This document shows positions 11,612 through 22,301 of a stretch of 64,000 nucleotides of DNA, one piece after another (position 1 is the stretch's first letter; each line of letters starts with the position of its first letter). Source of the DNA: Litsea cubeba (lineage: Eukaryota; Streptophyta; Magnoliopsida; Laurales; Lauraceae); the NCBI GenBank assembly GCA_012931725.1, contig CM022948.1:113140833-113204832 (forward strand), in the 5' to 3' direction. The notes under the pieces are model-generated. The model searched no databases. It was not told the origin of the DNA and was given only the letters and a program-made list of their open reading frames with translations. The translations under genes and the position numbers were made by a program.

Positions 11612-14600
11612 ATGGAAGAAAAAAGACCTAAGGGAACTGAAAATATCCTTCTATATGAACAACAGAATCATATATCTGAAGGGATCTCGCACGGAGTGGT
11701 ATATCATGAATGTTTATCTCATTATATTGATACGTGATTAAATATAGTATTTGTCCTTATTCGTTATCTTTCTCTTTCACATTATTGATGTTGATAGGAA
11801 CTAGGGCGCTATAGATGTATCACTTCTAACCCAAAAAAGTCAATATGAAAATTGAACAAGACACAATTGGGTTATGTGAGGCGGACTGGTTTGCATCATC
11901 TTGCAGAGATAGATGAGATGAGAATAGACCATGCATTAATAACAGGTCTTATAGAAAGGTGGAGACCCGAGACAAATACGTTTCATTTTCCTTTCGGGGA
12001 GGCCACAGTTACTTTGGAAGACGTGTCCTACATATATGGTTTACCGATCGAAGGTGAACCAGTTGTTGGATGGACTCATCCAAGTGAGAAGGTGGTTAGT
12101 TTATGTGAAGATCTCCTTAAAATTTCACCGCAGCCAGAGGTGGACACACAAGGGCTTTGTATAAAATTAAAGTGGATAGAGGAAAATTTCTTGCCTCCGG
12201 AGAAGAATGTAAAATTGTCAAAAGAAGTCAAGATTTGCAACACAAGGGCCTTCTTGTTTCATTTGGTAGCTGGACAAATTTTTATGAACGGATCGGGCAC
12301 TAGAGGACCAGCTTACCTACTAGAACTATTTAGAAAGTTCAGGCCATATGCCTGGGGGCCGGCATGTCTTGTTAACGGGTTTAAAATCTCGGTATCGGTC
12401 GCGGTATCGGCCGGGCCGAAAAACCGATACGTCGCGGATATCGTCGCGGATATCGGTCCGTCGCGGTCGTCGCGGTGTGAATTTTTTTTTAATCCAAAAA
12501 AATCCGCAAAAATATTCAGAAAATCTAGAATATTAGAAAATGTTGGAAAACAATATTTTTTTTCATTAGTAACAACAATAAATCAAAATCTCGGTCACCT
12601 TAAGTTATGAGTCCTGTCTGTATCGCTGTTCGCTTTATTCTCCAGTATTTTATATAATGCAACCATTATTGATGCTCATGATCAATATGATGAAATATCA
12701 TAAATCTGACATAATGCAACCACAATTTTTGGCAAAAACTCATACTTTTTTGTTCCAAAAGTATAGATCTATTTTAAACTAACACATTATCAATGCATTT
12801 GAACACTAATGTGAAAAATGTAACTGATTTCAAGAAAAGCCCCAAATTTTGGAAATAAAAAAAATATAGATCTACACTTTAAAATACTAGATCTAGGGAA
12901 AAATAAGTGAGTAACATCGAATCTAACTCAATATAAAGCCTTTTCGTTCATGAATTAGCATATTACACAATCTTTACTACTATATCATTCCAAACATAAT
13001 TAAATAGGTTTAATATCATATCTAGTAGTTTATGATAATAATTGACATCCAAGCACAAAAAAAAGAAAGACAATCAAAAGAGTCCTAGCTATCATGGTCA
13101 AGTAGATCATTTTGTCTTCTTGAATTTAGATTGCCACTTATCTAAAACATGCGCTTCGCAGAGGGGGTCCGAGATATCGCCACGGCCGATATTTTAAAAA
13201 TATCGGCCGATATATGGCGATATTTTGGCGATATTTTATCTGTATCGCCGCGACCGATATCTCGCTGAGATATCGGTGCGGGTACCGACCGGTACCGGTA
13301 CGTATCGGCCGGTACGTACCGGTACCGGCCGATATTTTGAACCATTAACCTGTACAGAATGCTGGCAAAGGCTGTAAAGTGGACAGCTGATAGAAATGAG
13401 AGTGGAGAAGACTTAGCTACACTTGATGGGAAGGACAAAAATAAAAAAAAGTCTTCCACCGTCCACTTCAAGACCCTAACTGGACCACTGCAGCTTTTAC
13501 AAGTATACTACAATAACTCTTAACCTTGTGCAATGTGTTGTCTTATTTAAAACTATACTCATGATATTGATTATGTGCATAATGTGCGTGGTAGATATGG
13601 GCCTACTCCCGCATGTCCATTGGTCGGTGTCCTACCCCAAAGGATAGTTGGAAGAAAGACATTAAGTTTCCACTGTTCAAAACATGGGAGGCAAGGTTGG
13701 ATGGATATAAAGCTCTGACTACTATAAAATATGTCCGTCATCAATTGAACAGTATGACATCAGACTCGGTAATTTATCTATCATGAATGAACATGTTAAG
13801 TTGTTGATTTGCAAACAATAACTACTAACACTTTATTCCTTCTATTAAGTTTCATTTTTATTTGTTGCAGTTTGCTTGGATGCCATATGCTACTTATGTG
13901 AAGAAATTTACTCAGTATGTACCAGAAGTTGATCGACGATTGTTCATGTCAAATACAATCTTGATTCATTATTGGATCATGGAGTACCATAACTCTAATC
14001 GTGTCATGAAGCAATTTGGGCTGAGTCAAGTGGTACCTCCAGCTTTTCGGATGCCTCTACTAAGGGTGGAAAAGGTTGAAAGGATATCTAAGGACTATAC
14101 ACATATTCCGCCTGAAGTATCTTCTATGTGGGAGGCAAGAGTAGATGCGATCTTACAAGGACAGAAGGATGCGTCCCCAAGTCATACAGATGAATATTTC
14201 AAGTGGTATATCCCCAACACACAGATGCGTATAGGCCACTATAGGCGAGAACCCATTTCAGAAGATGAGAGGAAAGCTAAATCGGATGTTCCTCAACAAG
14301 AAGCTGAAACATCGCAGGGAGCTAGACCATCAAATGATCATGTATATCCCTATTCCTTTCTAATATCCATTTTTTATATTATGCCTGTAAGGACAATTTT
14401 CCCTAAATGCCTTCATGAATTTGTGCAGGTTAACATGTTTCTTGACACATTGGAGAGATCATTAGATAGGGCTGTCCGAAAGAAAAACAGTCTTGAAGAA
14501 TTTGCTAGCAAGCTGCACAAGAAGATTGAAACTTTCAGGGGTGCTTTCGCTGCTACATTCGAGAACTTCAGCATGGAAAAATGTAATAGCTCTTCTTCGG

Positions 14601-16023
14601 ACTCGGACATGGAACAGGTATATCAAATTTGTAAGTATGCATTGTTTTTTTTTTTCTGCATTAGACTATTTTACCACTCTTTGAGAAATATTTGTGTCAT
14701 TTATAGGATCGTACGCAAAAGCGAATCCGAAAGGCTGTCCGTAAAGAGCCAAATTCTCGAAAATCACTTTCCCCAATAAATATAATGATAGATGAGACCC
14801 GGCCACCATTGTCATTATGTAGTCCACAATTCTCATCCCACGATCTTCCTCCAATTAGGGATGTGTTATCCCCTAAATGTACCATCACAAATCAGCCGGA
14901 ACTGTGTGAAATCCTCTCCACACCTGCACATGCGGGGATATCTCAGGCGATAGTTCTTTCACCATCAAAAAGGGATATAGAGTCTTTGGTGTGGAGAATT
15001 AAGCGGTTGCCGCGTACGAGGAAGGTTCCTCAGAAATTTGATGGTTATTCTCACACAATTCATCACACCGAGTGCCATTTTGATAGTCAGGACAGTGAGC
15101 TACTCAATGGGTTTAAGGATTATTATAAATTCAGGTGAGCTTCCATCGCCTTATGTTAGTGCTTTTGTATTATATTTATGAGTTATGAAAAATCTTCTAT
15201 GTATATTTCTACAGGAAGCAAGAATTGGATGTGATTTGCACGCTGGTAGATAGTAACGTATTGCATGATGCCTTGGAAGAAGGCAAATGGCTGGACACAA
15301 ATATTATCTACTATTGGTTTGCTTGTTTAAGAGACATGTGTGACACTGCATATCTTGCGGATCCAAGCATTTGTGTAAGTTAATTGTATATGATAGCGAT
15401 TTATAAACTACGAAAGCTTGAATTTTACAATAATATATCTTATTACCAAATTATACAGAGTATGTGGAAAGAAGGACACCGTCAAACGGAGCCCCTTGCC
15501 TTTGGTCTGAATGGTACAAATGTGATGGATATGAAGGAAAGTAAAACATTAGTGTTTTTGCTGCATCACATTGATCACTTCAGCTTGCTGGTCGGTTACC
15601 CAGATGAGGCAATTTGGGAATTTTACAATAGCTCAACAAGTGATCATTATTCTCTAACTACTTGCAAGGAATTTGTAAGTATGCATTGTACTATCTTGAT
15701 ACAATTTATTCTCTAACTACTTGCAACTAATATTCTAATTTGAAACTCCCCAGGTTGGTTGGCTCACTCAGAAATTTGCGGCTCATGGTTGGAATGATCC
15801 TTTCGTCTGGACCTTCAAAGAAAAGATGGACATCCCACACCAAGACAATGAGAACGACTGTGGGGTCTTCGCATGTGCTTTCGCCGAACACTGCATTTTC
15901 AGAAAACCACTCAAGTTCACACAAGCTGACATTCCATTTTATCGGAGCAAAATAGTTCTGGAGATATTCAAAAGGACCTGGGTGCTTAACTCCTATAGAT
16001 TGGATTTAACTGCTTTAGACTAA
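11612..16023 (+). pseudogene. Plant mobile domain-Ulp1 (C48) protease fusion, nine exons, disrupted
   Basis: Nine GT-AG exons with compatible phases: 11612-11698, 11798-13502 (containing an insertion at 12377-13344), 13595-13768, 13871-14341, 14429-14617, 14707-15134, 15215-15374, 15459-15674 and 15754-16023. Without the insertion they total 909 codons. Residues ~40-400 form the plant mobile (aminotransferase-like) domain: LITGLIERWRPETNTFHFPF, FGEATVTLEDV, WAYSRMSIGR, FAWMPY. Exon 5 is a charged helix. The last three exons form a Ulp1-type cysteine protease: H787 (HFSLLVG), Q849 and C855 (PHQDNENDCGVF). The usual catalytic Asp is Asn804 (WEFYNS). Ulp1 proteases cleave SUMO-like tags; substrates of the transposon versions are unknown. 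Two lesions are seen: an in-frame TGA at 11846-11848 and the 968-bp insertion. All other frames and splice sites are intact, so decay is recent. The start is the ATG at 11612, which gives LLYEQQNHISEG, typical of PMD N-termini. Confidence 0.88.
12377..13344. mobile_element. 968-bp TIR element inserted in the PMD exon
   Basis: It interrupts exon 2 between the codons for LVN and LYRMLAKA. The left end reads GGGTTTAAAATCTCGG; the right end on the other strand reads TGGTTCAAAATATCGG, an inverted pair. TTAAC is duplicated on both sides (12372-12376 and 13345-13349). Both ends are rich in CGGTATCGG / ATATCGGCCGATAT words and the centre is AT-rich with no ORF, so it is non-autonomous. Superfamily is not assigned: a 5-bp duplication is shorter than hAT or MULE usually leave, though further bases may have mutated. 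Confidence 0.75.
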
Positions 16024-16387
16024 GAAATTGACATCCAACTTTTTGTCAGGAATTGACCAAATTTTTTTTTGTATGGTCAATTTGCATGTATATTCAGTTG
16101 ACACAGTCTGACATGGTTTTGGAAAATTAAATGTGCATATCCTTTCTAGTCAGAGACAAATATTATGTGTAGATCCTTTCTTGCCAGAGACAAATATTAT
16201 GTGTATAGACAGTTGTTAATTGATGGTTGTAAATGTGAATGTGAATGTCTACCATTGATGGACGAATGTGTGATTGTTAAGCAACTTGTTGGTTGATGTG
16301 AATGTGAAGTAGCATGACTACCTTTGATACAGGTTTTATGAAGAAGTTCATAAGTTGTAGAGATGCATTTCTCTTATAGATTAGATA
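16024..16387. other. 3' flank of the PMD-Ulp1 gene
   Basis: Non-coding. It contains a ~36-bp tandem duplication with GCCAGAGACAAATATTATGTG-like wording (about 16,130-16,205) and GTGAATGTGAATG micro-repeats. It probably includes the 3' UTR. No other gene is seen. Confidence 0.5.
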
Positions 16388-17232
16388 GGGATATCCTCGC
16401 AAGGGTTGTCTTGTGGGCGGGGATATCCCCGCCAATGACAGTGTTTTGGAAGGGGATATTCCTATCCGTGTTAGTGCTGTGAGCGGGGATATCCCCGCAA
16501 ACCAGAATACAGTCCATCAAGATGGTTTCAGTTCGGACAGGGATAGCCCCGCCCAAATTAGTGATATGAACGGGGATATCCCTGCTTCTGTTAGTGTTGT
16601 GAGTGGGGATATCCTCGCCTACCAGCGCACTGTGTGTGCTTTCTCTCAATGAATAGTTTCAGTTGGGGCGAGGATATCCCTGCTTCTGTTAGTGTTGTGA
16701 GTGGGGATATCCCCGCCACCAGCGCACCGTGTGTGCTTTCTCTCAATGAATGGTTTCAGTTGGGGCGGGGATATCCCTGCTTCTGTTAGTGTTGTGAGTG
16801 GGGATATCCTCGCCTACCAGCGCACTGTGTGTGCTTTCTCTCAATGAATGGTTTCAGTTGGGGCGGGGATATCCCTGCTTCTGTTAGTGTTGTGAGTGGG
16901 GATATCCTCGCCACCAGCGCACTGTGTGTGCTTTCTCTCAATGAATGGTTTCAGTTGGGGCGGGGATATCCATACTTCTGTTAGTGTTATGAGTGGGGAT
17001 ATCCTCGCCTACCAGCGCACTGTGTGTGCTTTCTCTCAATGACTGGTTTCAGTTAGGGCGGGGATATCCCTGCCAAAATTATTGATTTGAATAGGGATAT
17101 ACCTGCATATGTTAGTGCTGTGAGCGGGGATATCCCCGCACACCACAGTACTGTCTCTCAAGGTGGTTTCAGTTGGGACGGGGATATCCCCGCACACTAC
17201 AATATTGTGGATGGGGACATCTCCGCTCACCT
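16388..17232. repeat. Array of ~20 palindromic GGGGATATCCCCGC motifs (98-bp higher-order unit)
   Basis: The perfect form GCGGGGATATCCCCGC is its own reverse complement. Copies occur near 16388, 16419, 16452, 16485, 16539, 16572, 16605, 16670, 16703, 16767, 16800, 16865, 16897, 16961, 16994, 17059, 17091, 17125, 17177 and 17211. Many neighbours are exactly 33 bp apart; the next gap is usually ~64-65 bp, giving a ~98-bp repeat with TTTCAGTTGGGG and GTGTGTGCTTTCTCTCAATG between motifs. The array sits between the 3' ends of the two convergent MULE genes and shares its motif with the bases just inside both terminal inverted repeats. Possible roles are transposase or accessory-protein binding, an insulator or bidirectional 3' end, or a hairpin-forming region. 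None is proven. Confidence 0.9.
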
Positions 17233-17634
17233 GAAACTTGTGGCTGAGATATTACTACTCCAAATAGAGTTTAAACAAACACATAAGGTACTACATCAAT
17301 GTTACTTATCAAAAATATCCATTAACCCCAAAAATATGTATAAGAAACATCTATCAAAGAGATCATTTGACAGTCAGTTAAATATTCTTCTACACCAAAT
17401 ATATGCTAAGTAGCATTGACAATTGAGAATACAAATCTCAAGTCTTTCAAGAACATCAAAACATCACCAAAAACGAAAGACACATGCTATAGAGCTTTCG
17501 GTAGCAAAACACAACTCACTAGTGGATTATAACATCTCTGAACATATTCCATCTTTCTATACAGTTTCCTACATTAGAATGTCAGAATATCACACAAATA
17601 AGACACGTGCTAGGTAATTTTCATATTCAAAATA
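17233..17634. other. 3' flank of MURA, no gene
   Basis: AT-rich sequence between the motif array and the end of the MURA zinc-knuckle frame. It probably contains the MURA 3' UTR. Nothing else is recognisable. Confidence 0.45.
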
Positions 17635-20178
17635 CTACTGCACTGGTGGATTGCGACATCTCTGTCGATTGTGTCCCTTCTCTTTACAGTTAGAACATGT
17701 TACTTGCCTACGCTGCCTATCCCTATCCTCTGTGCGAATTCTATTTTTTTTTTGTCGCCCAGGTTGCTTGGATGCATGAAACAATTTCAACTGGCGTATG
17801 ATCCCATTGTCTTATATCTCGAGTAGCATGCAAAACCTCATTGTACGTGAGTCGATAGGTTTCTGTCAGGAACCAATGCTCACAGAAGTCATACGGACAC
17901 TTGTTTCTCAGCTGCATTGCGGCTATTGCGTGCGAGCACGGGATACCCAATATTTGCCATTGGCGACATGTGCATATTCTTTGATCGAGATGTACTACAT
18001 CAATGAATTCTGTTGATTGAACCTGAAATTCAACAAGTCCAGTAACACGGACATGAAGTCTGCGAGATTCCTCGAACCCTTGACTAAGAATCCGTTCTGC
18101 GTAAGGAGTTAACCGAGAATTAATAGTTTCTAAATATAGACTGCGCCTTTGGTAGAACTCCATCAGTTTCGCATGAATTTCCTCTACCTGCTTTGTTACA
18201 GGTAGCATTCTGGTGTCTTTAAGTAGGCTATTTGTGCATTCAGCGGCGTTGCTGGTGAGCATATCATAACGACGCCCTTCTACAAATGCATTTGACCAAT
18301 GCTCTTTTCCAATTGCCTTGATGTAGTTGTATGCTGAAACGTCAACATCCCGGATATCATTTAAAAATGCCTCGTACTCACAGGGTCTGTAGGCCTTTGC
18401 AGCACACCAGAATTTTCGGACAATAGCACCGTCTTTGAAGTTGCTTTTGACATTTTCGGCTATATGACGACAACAAAAGCAGTGCCTTGCGCTAAGAATG
18501 ATGATCATCAGCGCATGAATGAGACCTTTCATTCGGTCAGAGACAACGGTCAAATTCATAGGCTCGCCCAATGCCAAGCTTAGATTTGCAAAAAACCACT
18601 CCCAACTCTCACGACGCTCGGTTTCTGCAAAGGCAAAGGCAATGGGAAATAATTTTTGATCCGCATCATACGTCACAGCCACTAATAATACACCAGGATA
18701 TTTGCCACGTAAATGTGAACCATCAACTGCAATCACTGGCCTCAATGAAGTCTGAAAAGATCGAATGCACGGGCCGAAAGGCCAAAAGAACCTCTTAAAA
18801 GTATCATCATCATTTATTTCAATATTTGTAATCGTACCAGGATTCATCATCTGCAATTCTTTACAATAAAGAGGAAGATTTAGGAATGACTCCTCATATG
18901 ATCCACGGATCAATCGAAGGGCAATGTCTTTCGCTTTATGAGCCTTTCTGTAAGTAATACGGCAACCAAACTCCATTTGAAAATCATTAATAATCTCCTT
19001 CGGTGTCAAATCACTATTGGATCGGACTATATCCATTATGTACTCTGCAATTAGCTCTGAAGAAGCTTGTCGATGTGCCATTGCCAACATTGGTTTAGAG
19101 CAACAATGGTTAGAGTTATATGTACGGACTTGGAACTGTGGCCCAGATTCAATAATGGATGCATGAATACGCCAAGAGCAACTCTGACCACTGCAACGTG
19201 CTGTAACATTAGTGCGATTGGTCTTCAAGTGCTTCAGACTGAAATTATTGTAAATTGCAAACTTCGCCAACGTTCTTCTGAATGTGTCACGATCTGAAAA
19301 CTTCCGCCCTATCCACATATCCCGTGCAGAATTTTGATACGTTTCAATCAAGTACTCTTCAGGAACCATGGTGTCCTCAATATTAACATCCACGGCTTTG
19401 TATGAATCCTCCAGATTTTTATTTTTGGCAGCTTGATTTTGTTCTTTGTTGGAAACGGCTGTTGTATTTCTACCAACTTGTTCAAGTTCACATCTATCAG
19501 ACGCTATCTCATCTTCAACGTTTGGATCATACATTATTTCATCAACGACATGATAAGCTCCTATACTTTGATCAATGACAACATGATTGGGTGCTCCCGA
19601 GAACTCAATATCATTATCTTCATGGAGGTTGACTGTCGGAAATTCTTGGACAGGAGTTGCATGTACTACCTCTTTCTCTTTCTGTTTCTCCCTCAACGCA
19701 CAAGAATTGTCTTCGCTTGGACATTGCAAAGGCGTACGTTGCAACCTTTCAATTCATAACAAATGAAATTGTAAGAAATTGTATTAAAAACTCGACTTAT
19801 ATTAAATAAATAGAAGAAACTCACTTACATAGGTTTTTCTTGTCTGTTGCGAGCTGCTGGATTTGTTCCTTTACTAACATATAAATACAAACCATTCGTA
19901 TTGTTTTCCATGCTCTAAACATTACCTTAATATCATCATCTCTTCTAGGGTAATCAATGAGAATGCAAATCCATCGTGATAAAGGTACTGTAAAGCTGGC
20001 ATGTCACTGAGTGCTTCCCACTTAGATACTTCAAGTGCAACGTCTCGCAACTAGTTGTAACTTATGTTGGTAGGTAAATACCTAATTTTTTGTTTTCCAC
20101 CTTTGTAGGTCGGACGGTTAATATCAAATCAAACTCTCCATCATAGTGGAAGATGACCAAAACTTCATTGTCTGACAT
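17635..20178 (-). pseudogene. MURA-type MULE transposase, catalytic core intact, both ends frameshifted
   Basis: The main exon (19745-17741, about 667 codons) holds the MuDR N-terminal region (MWIGRKFSDRDTFRRTLAKF), the MULE catalytic domain with Asp341 (AVDGSHLRGKY) and Asp403 (VVSDRMKGL), the SNAAECTN segment, and a SWIM zinc finger (CTCRQWQILGIPCSHA). A first exon (20178-19829) starts MSDNEVLVIFHYDGEFDL and continues in another frame as TYKGGKQK. It contains an in-frame TAG (20053-20051) and at least one more frame change before a GTAAGT donor at 19828. It would splice in phase to 19745. After the TGG-GCG-ACA-poly(A) stretch the main frame stops, but the expected zinc knuckle CSNCKEKGHNRQRC follows in another frame and ends at 17635. 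MURA binds element ends and cuts DNA. The terminal lesions make this copy probably non-functional unless sequencing errors are involved. Confidence 0.88.
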
Positions 20179-21058
20179 CCTAACATTCAATAAAAAATGC
20201 TTGAAATGGGTTTAACACCAATAACAAATATAAACAATGAAATGGATTCCTATGACAAAAAATATTACAATATGGACTCCATCCATTATTATCAAAGAAT
20301 ATTAAATGAATTGTATTAATATATCAATAGATGGACAAAGAGAAATGACTACCTAATTTTTTTTAATGCTTTGTAAGCAAATCTTCAGCACTCCATGACG
20401 TGGTTGGTCAAAGGCAATGGCCATTAAAAATTATATTAACTAATATAACATACACATGTGATCCCTTATCCATTTGTATCTCTCATTTGAGGAATTATGA
20501 CCGGATGTTCATTCCTTATTGAGCTAATGCCCATGTGTATGTAACTGATAGAATAACAAAACTATTTTCAAAGCTTAACCACTTCTATGTCAGTGCCCTT
20601 CCCAGATACCCATATCCAACCATTTCTATGTAAGCAAAAGCTGATGATGCCCAATTCTATAATCTTCTATTACATTCAAAACCAATGCCCATTTGTCATA
20701 CTGAAATATGGTCTTTTAATCATAAGAAAGTTATTGTGGACTACCATGGAGTAAATATTAATTATCCATCAAGGAGATGGAAGCTTTAATGAGTACTTCC
20801 AAACATCAACTTTTTGGGTAAAAGAAAAACACATGTGGAGATTATGCTTCTAGGTTTAATCAAATGTAAAAAAGGTAAATCTATACTACCAACCTCTTTA
20901 ATGGAGCCTCCAACCTTTCTACTTAAAAGATTCAAGAATATGATTCTCCCATAAAGCAAGGTAATGTGGAAGAGAGGCTGTAGAGATTCGTCCGGAACCC
21001 AGAAAAAAGCAAAGGGGAAAAGGGAGTTCGACAGTCTTTTAAGTAGTAATGAACGATG
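20179..21058. other. MULE interior upstream of MURA
   Basis: No protein recognised. It should contain the MURA promoter; no clear TATA box was identified. Small ORFs, including one at 20786-21079 on -, have no family resemblance. Confidence 0.4.
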
Positions 21059-21114
21059 AACGGGGATATCCCTGCTCATTTACTTAGAATGAACTACGAT
21101 ATCCCCGCTCATCG
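21059..21114. promoter_or_regulatory. Two subterminal GATATCCC motifs inside the right TIR
   Basis: AACGGGGATATCCCTGCTCA at 21059 and CTACGATATCCCCGCTCATC at 21094, within 60 bases of the right inverted repeat. They match the left subterminal motif and the internal array, supporting a shared binding function (inferred). Confidence 0.6.
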
Positions 21115-21116
21115 CT

Positions 21117-21231
21117 AAAAGTTAAAAAAAAATACCCAACATGGCCTTTGGGACTACTGTGGTCTTTATGAGAAGTTGATGGTGCTTTTAGCTTTTAACA
21201 AGTCTTGAAGGATTTTTTAGGTAAAATCCTC
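21117..21231 (-). repeat. Right terminal inverted repeat of the MULE
   Basis: 115 bp. Its reverse complement starts GAGGATTTTACC and matches 9234-9347 almost throughout, including CTTCTCATAAAGACC and GTTGGGTATTTTT. Confidence 0.93.
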
Positions 21232-21240
21232 TAAATATTA
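21232..21240. repeat. Right 9-bp target-site duplication of the MULE
   Basis: TAAATATTA, identical to 9225-9233. Confidence 0.9.
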
Positions 21241-21750
21241 ACATATGATTCATAATACAAACAAAAAAACTACAAAAAGAAAATAATAACTCTAGATAAC
21301 CACTAACAGAAAAACACGCTATAAGTCAATATGACATGGAAGTGGTTACCTATCACTGTTTCTATTTTTTTAATTAAAGATTTAAAAGCGTGACGATGTG
21401 TCCAAACTCTTGAATGTTTTAGCCACCCAACAATAATCATACAATAAAGATAATGAAGTTCAACATTTGATAATTTTTAATTAAGCGAGTTGAGTCCGAG
21501 TAATGAGTTTTTGAACGTTATATCGAGTTACCAACATTTGATGATTTTGAATAGGTCCAAAATCAAAATTTTGTATAAATGGGCAGCATTACTCGAATCA
21601 TGACCTTACTATTATATCTAAAGAAAAACAAGTCCCATCCTCATGCTTTCGGGGGAATGGATGTTAAGTCGCTGATCCGCTGGCCTTGTGTTGGGTTCTT
21701 TCCCCCCGGCTGGATAAGCATGATTTCTTCTTATTATGGATGTACTGTTT
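21241..21750. other. Intergenic, no gene seen
   Basis: AT-rich host flank to the right of the MULE. Only short ORFs, for example 21579-21761, which is not recognised. Confidence 0.4.
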
Positions 21751-21947
21751 CGCATAAGTAATTGATTATAAAGGATGACTTTTAGTTTTATATAACGTGG
21801 TCATATTTGTAATCAATGAAGGGCAACAACGAATTATTCTCCGATATTCGCATAAGTAATTGATTATAAAGGATGACTTTTAGTTTTATATAAACGTGGT
21901 CATATATGTAATCAGTGAAGGGCAACAACGAATTATTCTCCGATATT
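21751..21947. repeat. 98-bp tandem duplication
   Basis: Two direct copies starting CGCATAAGTAATTGATT at 21751 and 21849, ending CTCCGATATT. They differ at about three positions, so the duplication is recent. Non-coding. Confidence 0.9.
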
Positions 21948-22070
21948 AAGGACACGTTTGGCAAAGGGCATGGCAGTGGAATCCTCTTCATTTTTCATGA
22001 TTTTGAGGATTTTTCATGTTTGGTTGGGAGAGGATTTTGAGAGGAATGACATGAGTTTTCCTCTCATGTA

Positions 22071-22301
22071 ATTATTTCCACTATATATAGATTATATTAG
22101 ATATATAAGATATAAAAAATATATAATATATAATATATGGAAGTATTCAAGTGCATCCATCACTCACCATTTTTGGTGAGGGACACCCTCCTTTTAAAAG
22201 TGTCAAGTACATAATATGGATGCACTTAAATATTTTCCTATAATATATATTATATATTATATATTTATATTTATATGATTATATTATTATATTTTATATA
22301 T
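22071..22301. repeat. AT-rich low-complexity tract
   Basis: Long TATATA/ATTATAT runs on either side of a short unique piece (about 22,140-22,240) with CACTCACCATTTTTGGTGAG, an imperfect hairpin. A second (TA)n run lies at about 22,685-22,718. The MITE at 22302 inserted into this tract. Confidence 0.7.

Larger units (their letters stand above)
9234..21231. mobile_element. Mutator-like element (MULE) with PMD-Ulp1 and MURA genes, 11,998 bp
   Basis: A complete DNA transposon. Terminal inverted repeats of 114 and 115 bp start GAGGATTTTACC and differ at only a few positions. A perfect 9-bp duplication flanks the element. Inside are two genes transcribed toward each other: a plant mobile domain-Ulp1 protease fusion on + (11612-16023) and a MURA-type transposase on - (20178-17635). 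MULEs carrying Ulp1-like peptidase genes are an established plant class (the Kaonashi-type elements). The PMD fusion, and especially the motif array between the genes, are the notable parts. Both genes carry disabling changes, so this copy is probably no longer autonomous, though its well-kept termini could be mobilised in trans. Confidence 0.93.

Noticed and set aside
16388..17232. CRISPR-like array
   Set aside because: Regularly spaced short palindromic repeats superficially fit, but this is plant nuclear DNA inside a MULE. The spacers are themselves repeated (98-bp units) and there are no cas genes.
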